Positions 12,469-14,783 of a DNA stretch of 14,783 nt are shown here, in pieces. The notes under the pieces are model-generated. The model did no database searches, was not told the origin of the DNA, and saw only the letters and a list, made by a program, of their open reading frames with translations. Source of the stretch: Christensenella sp. UBA4675. Lineage in GTDB: Bacteria > Bacillota > Clostridia > Christensenellales > Borkfalkiaceae. The stretch is from assembly GCA_002405165.1 (NCBI GenBank), contig DHLF01000010.1, forward strand, positions 1-14,783. Reading direction: 5' to 3'. Within the stretch, counting starts at the first letter, position 1. Each line of letters opens with the position of its first letter. A program made the translations under genes and the position numbers.

Positions 12469-13131
12469 ATGGGACAAAAAGTTAATCCACACGGTTTAAG
12501 AGTCGGAGTAATCAAAAGCTGGGATACGCAATGGTACGCAGACAAAAAAGATTTTTCCAAATTACTTAAAGAAGACTATGAAATAAGAAAATTCTTAAAG
12601 AAAAAATATTTCGTATCCGCTATAAGCAAAATCACGATCGAAAGAGCCGCTAACAGAGTTTCGGTAAGCATTTATACCGCAAAACCCGGTGTTTTAATCG
12701 GAAAACAAGGCGCGGAAATAGAAGAGATGAAAAAATCTCTTGCGAAAATCGTTAAGAATAAACACGTTGCAATCAATATAATGGAAGTTAAAAAACCTGA
12801 CTGCGACGCTCAACTTATGGCAGAATCCATAGCGGGACAACTTGAAAAGAGAGCTTCTTTCAGAAGAACTATGAAACAAGCAATCTCCAAAGCTATGAGA
12901 TTAGGCGTAAAGGGTGTTAAAGTTATGGTAAGCGGAAGATTGGACGGAGCTGAAATCGCTCGTTCCGAACAATATCACGAAGGTTCTATTCCTTTGCAGA
13001 CTTTAAGAGCGGACATCGAATACGGATTTGCGGAAGCTTTAACCACGTTCGGTATAATCGGAATTAAAGTTTGGGTATACAAAGGAGAAGTACTTGGCGG
13101 AGTCGTAAAGACTGAAGGAGAACAAGCTTAA
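12469..13131 (+). CDS. rpsC: 30S ribosomal protein S3
   Basis: The 220-residue product begins MGQKVNPHGLRVGVIKSWD. It has a type II KH domain with the GKQG loop at residues 78-81 (PGVLIGKQGAEIEEM) and the C-terminal GRLDGAEIARSEQYHEG.IPL. S3 shapes the mRNA entry tunnel and contributes to the ribosomal helicase. GGAGG (12460-12464) overlaps the intergenic gap of nine bases. A Shine-Dalgarno for rplP lies inside its last codons. Confidence 0.98.
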   Translation: MGQKVNPHGLRVGVIKSWDTQWYADKKDFSKLLKEDYEIRKFLKKKYFVSAISKITIERAANRVSVSIYTAKPGVLIGKQGAEIEEMKKSLAKIVKNKHVAINIMEVKKPDCDAQLMAESIAGQLEKRASFRRTMKQAISKAMRLGVKGVKVMVSGRLDGAEIARSEQYHEGSIPLQTLRADIEYGFAEALTTFGIIGIKVWVYKGEVLGGVVKTEGEQA

Positions 13132-13132
13132 T

Positions 13133-13561
13133 ATGTTAATGCCTAAAAGAGTAAAAAGAAGAATGCAACACCGCGGAAGAATGACGGGTAAAGCCAATAA
13201 AGGTAATACGGTCGCTTACGGAGAATACGGATTAGTTGCGGAAACTTGCGGATGGGTAACTTCTAACCAAATAGAAGCGGCGCGTATCGCAATGACGAGA
13301 TTTATTAAGCGTGGAGGACAAGTTTGGATAGACATATTCCCCCACAAGCCTATAACCAAAAAACCCGCAGAAGTAAGAATGGGTAGCGGAAAAGGCGGAG
13401 TAGAATACTGGGTAGCAGTAGTAAAACCGGGTAGAGTTATGTTTGAAATCGCAGGGGTTTCGGAAGCTGACGCAAGAGAAGCTATGAGACTTGCATCTCA
13501 CAAACTTCCCGTTAAATGTAAAATAATCAAGAAAGAAGTTCAAGAAGGAGTTGAAGGTTAA
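13133..13561 (+). CDS. rplP: 50S ribosomal protein L16
   Basis: The 142-residue product begins MLMPKRVKRRMQHRGRM and shows VAYGEYGL, IEAARIAMTR, WIDIFPHKPITKKPAEVRMGSGKG. L16 helps position A-site tRNA on the 50S subunit. ATG 13133 follows the rpsC stop by one base, and the only Shine-Dalgarno (GGAG 13117-13120) lies 12 bases upstream inside rpsC, so translation is probably coupled. The stop overlaps rpmC by one base (TAATG). Confidence 0.98.
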   Translation: MLMPKRVKRRMQHRGRMTGKANKGNTVAYGEYGLVAETCGWVTSNQIEAARIAMTRFIKRGGQVWIDIFPHKPITKKPAEVRMGSGKGGVEYWVAVVKPGRVMFEIAGVSEADAREAMRLASHKLPVKCKIIKKEVQEGVEG

Positions 13562-13761
13562 TGAAAGCTAAAGAGATTCGTGAAATGACGAATAATGAAT
13601 TGTTAAGCAAGCTTGATAGCTTGAAAGAAGAGTTGTTTAACCTCCGCTTCCGTCATGCAACCGGACAACTTGAAAATCCTTTAACTTTATCTTTGGTAAG
13701 AAAAGATATCGCAAGAATCAAAACCGAGATAAGAGAAAGAGAAATCAAGGCGAAGGCTTAA
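13561..13761 (+). CDS. rpmC: 50S ribosomal protein L29
   Basis: This 66-residue coiled-coil-like protein begins MKAKEIREMTNNELLSKLDSLKEELFNLRF and contains RHATGQLENP..L..VRKDIARIKTE, the full L29 signature. L29 sits by the tunnel exit next to L23. Its ATG shares a base with the rplP stop, indicating coupled translation; GGAG (13547-13550) lies ten bases upstream. Confidence 0.97.
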   Translation: MKAKEIREMTNNELLSKLDSLKEELFNLRFRHATGQLENPLTLSLVRKDIARIKTEIREREIKAKA

Positions 13762-13778
13762 AAGAGAGGAACTTAAAC

Positions 13779-14033
13779 ATGGAAAGAAATTTAAGAAAAG
13801 AAAGAGTCGGTCTTGTATATTCCGATAAAATGGATAAAACGGTAGTAGTAGCAATCGAAGAGAAAGCAAAACACCCTTTATATAAAAAGACGATAACGAC
13901 TACAAAGAGAGTAAAAGCTCACGATGAAGAAAACGCATGCGGAGTTGGCGATAAAGTAAGAATCGTTGAAACCAGAAAACTCAGCAAGGACAAACATTGG
14001 AGAGTTGCCGAAATAATCGAAAAGGCTAAGTAA
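13779..14033 (+). CDS. rpsQ: 30S ribosomal protein S17
   Basis: The 84-residue OB-fold protein contains RKERVGLVYSDKMDKTVVVA, HPLYKKTITTTKRVKAHDE and VGDKVRIVETRKLSKDKHWRV, all S17 hallmarks. S17 binds 16S rRNA early in 30S assembly. GAGG (13766-13769) is nine bases before the ATG. The gap after rpmC is 17 bp. Confidence 0.98.
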   Translation: MERNLRKERVGLVYSDKMDKTVVVAIEEKAKHPLYKKTITTTKRVKAHDEENACGVGDKVRIVETRKLSKDKHWRVAEIIEKAK

Positions 14034-14043
14034 GGAGGAGAAG

Positions 14044-14412
14044 ATGATACAAGCACAGACAAGATTAAACGTAGCCGACAACAGTGGCGCGAAAGAAATT
14101 ATGTGTATAAAAGTACTCGGAGGCTCTTTCAGAAAATTCGGTAATATCGGAGACGTTATTATCGCAAGCGTAAAGACTGCAACCCCCGGCGGAGCAGTAA
14201 AGAAAGGCGAAGTCGTAAGAGCGGTTATCGTAAGAAGCGTTAGCGGACTCAGAAGACCCGACGGAACGCACATCAAATTCGACGATAACGCAGCAGTTAT
14301 AATCGACACCCAAAAACAGCCCAGAGGAACTCGTATTTTCGGGCCTGTTGCAAGAGAACTTCGTGATAAAGATTATATGAGAATCATATCTCTTGCTCCC
14401 GAGGTACTGTAA
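14044..14412 (+). CDS. rplN: 50S ribosomal protein L14
   Basis: The 122-residue product starts MIQAQTRLNVADNSGAKEIMCIKVLGG and has GDVIIASVKTATPGGAVKKGEVVRAVIVR and IFGPVARELRDKDYMRIISLAPEVL. L14 lies at the subunit interface and binds initiation and ribosome-silencing factors. Length is exactly the usual 122. GGAGG (14034-14038) is five bases before the ATG. Confidence 0.99.
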   Translation: MIQAQTRLNVADNSGAKEIMCIKVLGGSFRKFGNIGDVIIASVKTATPGGAVKKGEVVRAVIVRSVSGLRRPDGTHIKFDDNAAVIIDTQKQPRGTRIFGPVARELRDKDYMRIISLAPEVL

Positions 14413-14423
14413 GGAGAGAGAAT

Positions 14424-14783
14424 ATGAAAATCAAAAAGAACGACGTTGTTTTAATCTTAACGGGAAAAGACGCAGGAAAAACGGGAAAGGTTTTAACCGC
14501 AATGCCCGCAGAAAATAAAGTTCTCGTAGAGGGAGTAAACGTACAAAAAAAGCATAAAAAAGCTCGTTCCACGCAGGAACAAAGCGCAATAGTAGAACAA
14601 GTAGGAGCAATAGACGCTAGTAACGTTGAAATAGTATGTTCCGCTTGTAAAAAAGCAACGAGAGTAGCTTACAAAATCGTTGACGGCAAAAAGATAAGAG
14701 TATGCCGTAAATGCGGAGCGTCTTTGGATGTAGAAGCTAAAAAAGCAGAAGAAAAGTCTACTAAAAAGACTACTACCAGAAAG
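14424..14783 (+). CDS. rplX: 50S ribosomal protein L24, zinc-ribbon-like form (3' end outside window)
   Basis: ATG 14424 follows GGAG (14413-14416) and opens a frame of 120 codons with no stop before the window edge. The protein has the KOW motif DVVLILTGKDAGKTGKVL (about 7-24), VEGVNVQKKHKK and SNVEIVCSACKKATRVAYKI. L24 initiates 50S assembly. Cysteines C72, C75, C94 and C97 form two CxxC knuckles that could bind zinc; many L24 proteins, including that of E. coli, lack them. After the usual end (about residue 103) there is a Lys/Glu/Thr-rich tail that is still open at the edge and is longer than typical. Confidence 0.96.
   Translation, partial: MKIKKNDVVLILTGKDAGKTGKVLTAMPAENKVLVEGVNVQKKHKKARSTQEQSAIVEQVGAIDASNVEIVCSACKKATRVAYKIVDGKKIRVCRKCGASLDVEAKKAEEKSTKKTTTRK

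Overview
The window reads as low-GC chromosome from an anaerobic, probably gut-associated member of the Firmicutes (Clostridia-like). Support comes from the ssb-rpsR pair, the canonical S10/spc ribosomal operon order, strong GGAGG ribosome binding sites, sigma-A style promoters (TTGACA or TTTACA, about 17 nt, TATAAT-like), a preQ1-type leader in front of a QueT transporter, and AT-rich intergenic DNA. The genus cannot be fixed from the sequence.

Layout. Positions 1-490 hold the end of the rpsF-ssb-rpsR operon: the C-terminal half of SSB and a zinc-ribbon type S18. Positions 491-727 carry no protein gene but contain a promoter with a terminator about 80 nt downstream, which I read as a candidate small RNA with a single-stranded CCCCCC motif. 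Positions 728-1252 hold two small minus-strand genes, a DUF378-like membrane protein and an uncharacterised 88-residue protein whose promoter suggests a leaderless mRNA. Positions 1310-1883 hold a promoter, a compact preQ1-I-like riboswitch whose pseudoknot would cover the Shine-Dalgarno, and queT. Positions 2054-3169 (minus) encode an uncharacterised two-domain protein with a long acidic linker. Positions 3338-5353 (minus) encode a family-43-type glycoside hydrolase with extra C-terminal beta domains. A 217-bp divergent region with two well-placed promoters and a near-perfect 19-bp direct repeat separates it from a helical lipoprotein of unknown function (5571-7208). That gene is followed, without a visible terminator, by an iron-sulfur flavoprotein (7249-7875).

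Positions 7963-8745 look like a small accessory insert: an orphan HEAT-like/DUF2019-like gene and a frameshifted remnant. From 8749 to the end is the S10 operon: a strong promoter, a structured leader of about 245 nt with a three-way junction and an intrinsic attenuator, then rpsJ-rplC-rplD-rplW-rplB-rpsS-rplV-rpsC-rplP-rpmC-rpsQ-rplN-rplX. The last gene runs to the window edge.

How it fits together. Most protein genes are ordinary housekeeping. The less ordinary content is regulatory: the candidate sRNA, whose C-rich stretch is complementary to the G-rich ribosome binding sites of the lipoprotein gene and the orphan gene; the preQ1 leader; a terminator whose T-run becomes the next gene's -35; the operator-like repeats by the glycoside hydrolase; and the S10 leader attenuator. 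I see no CRISPR array, transposase, tRNA or rRNA.
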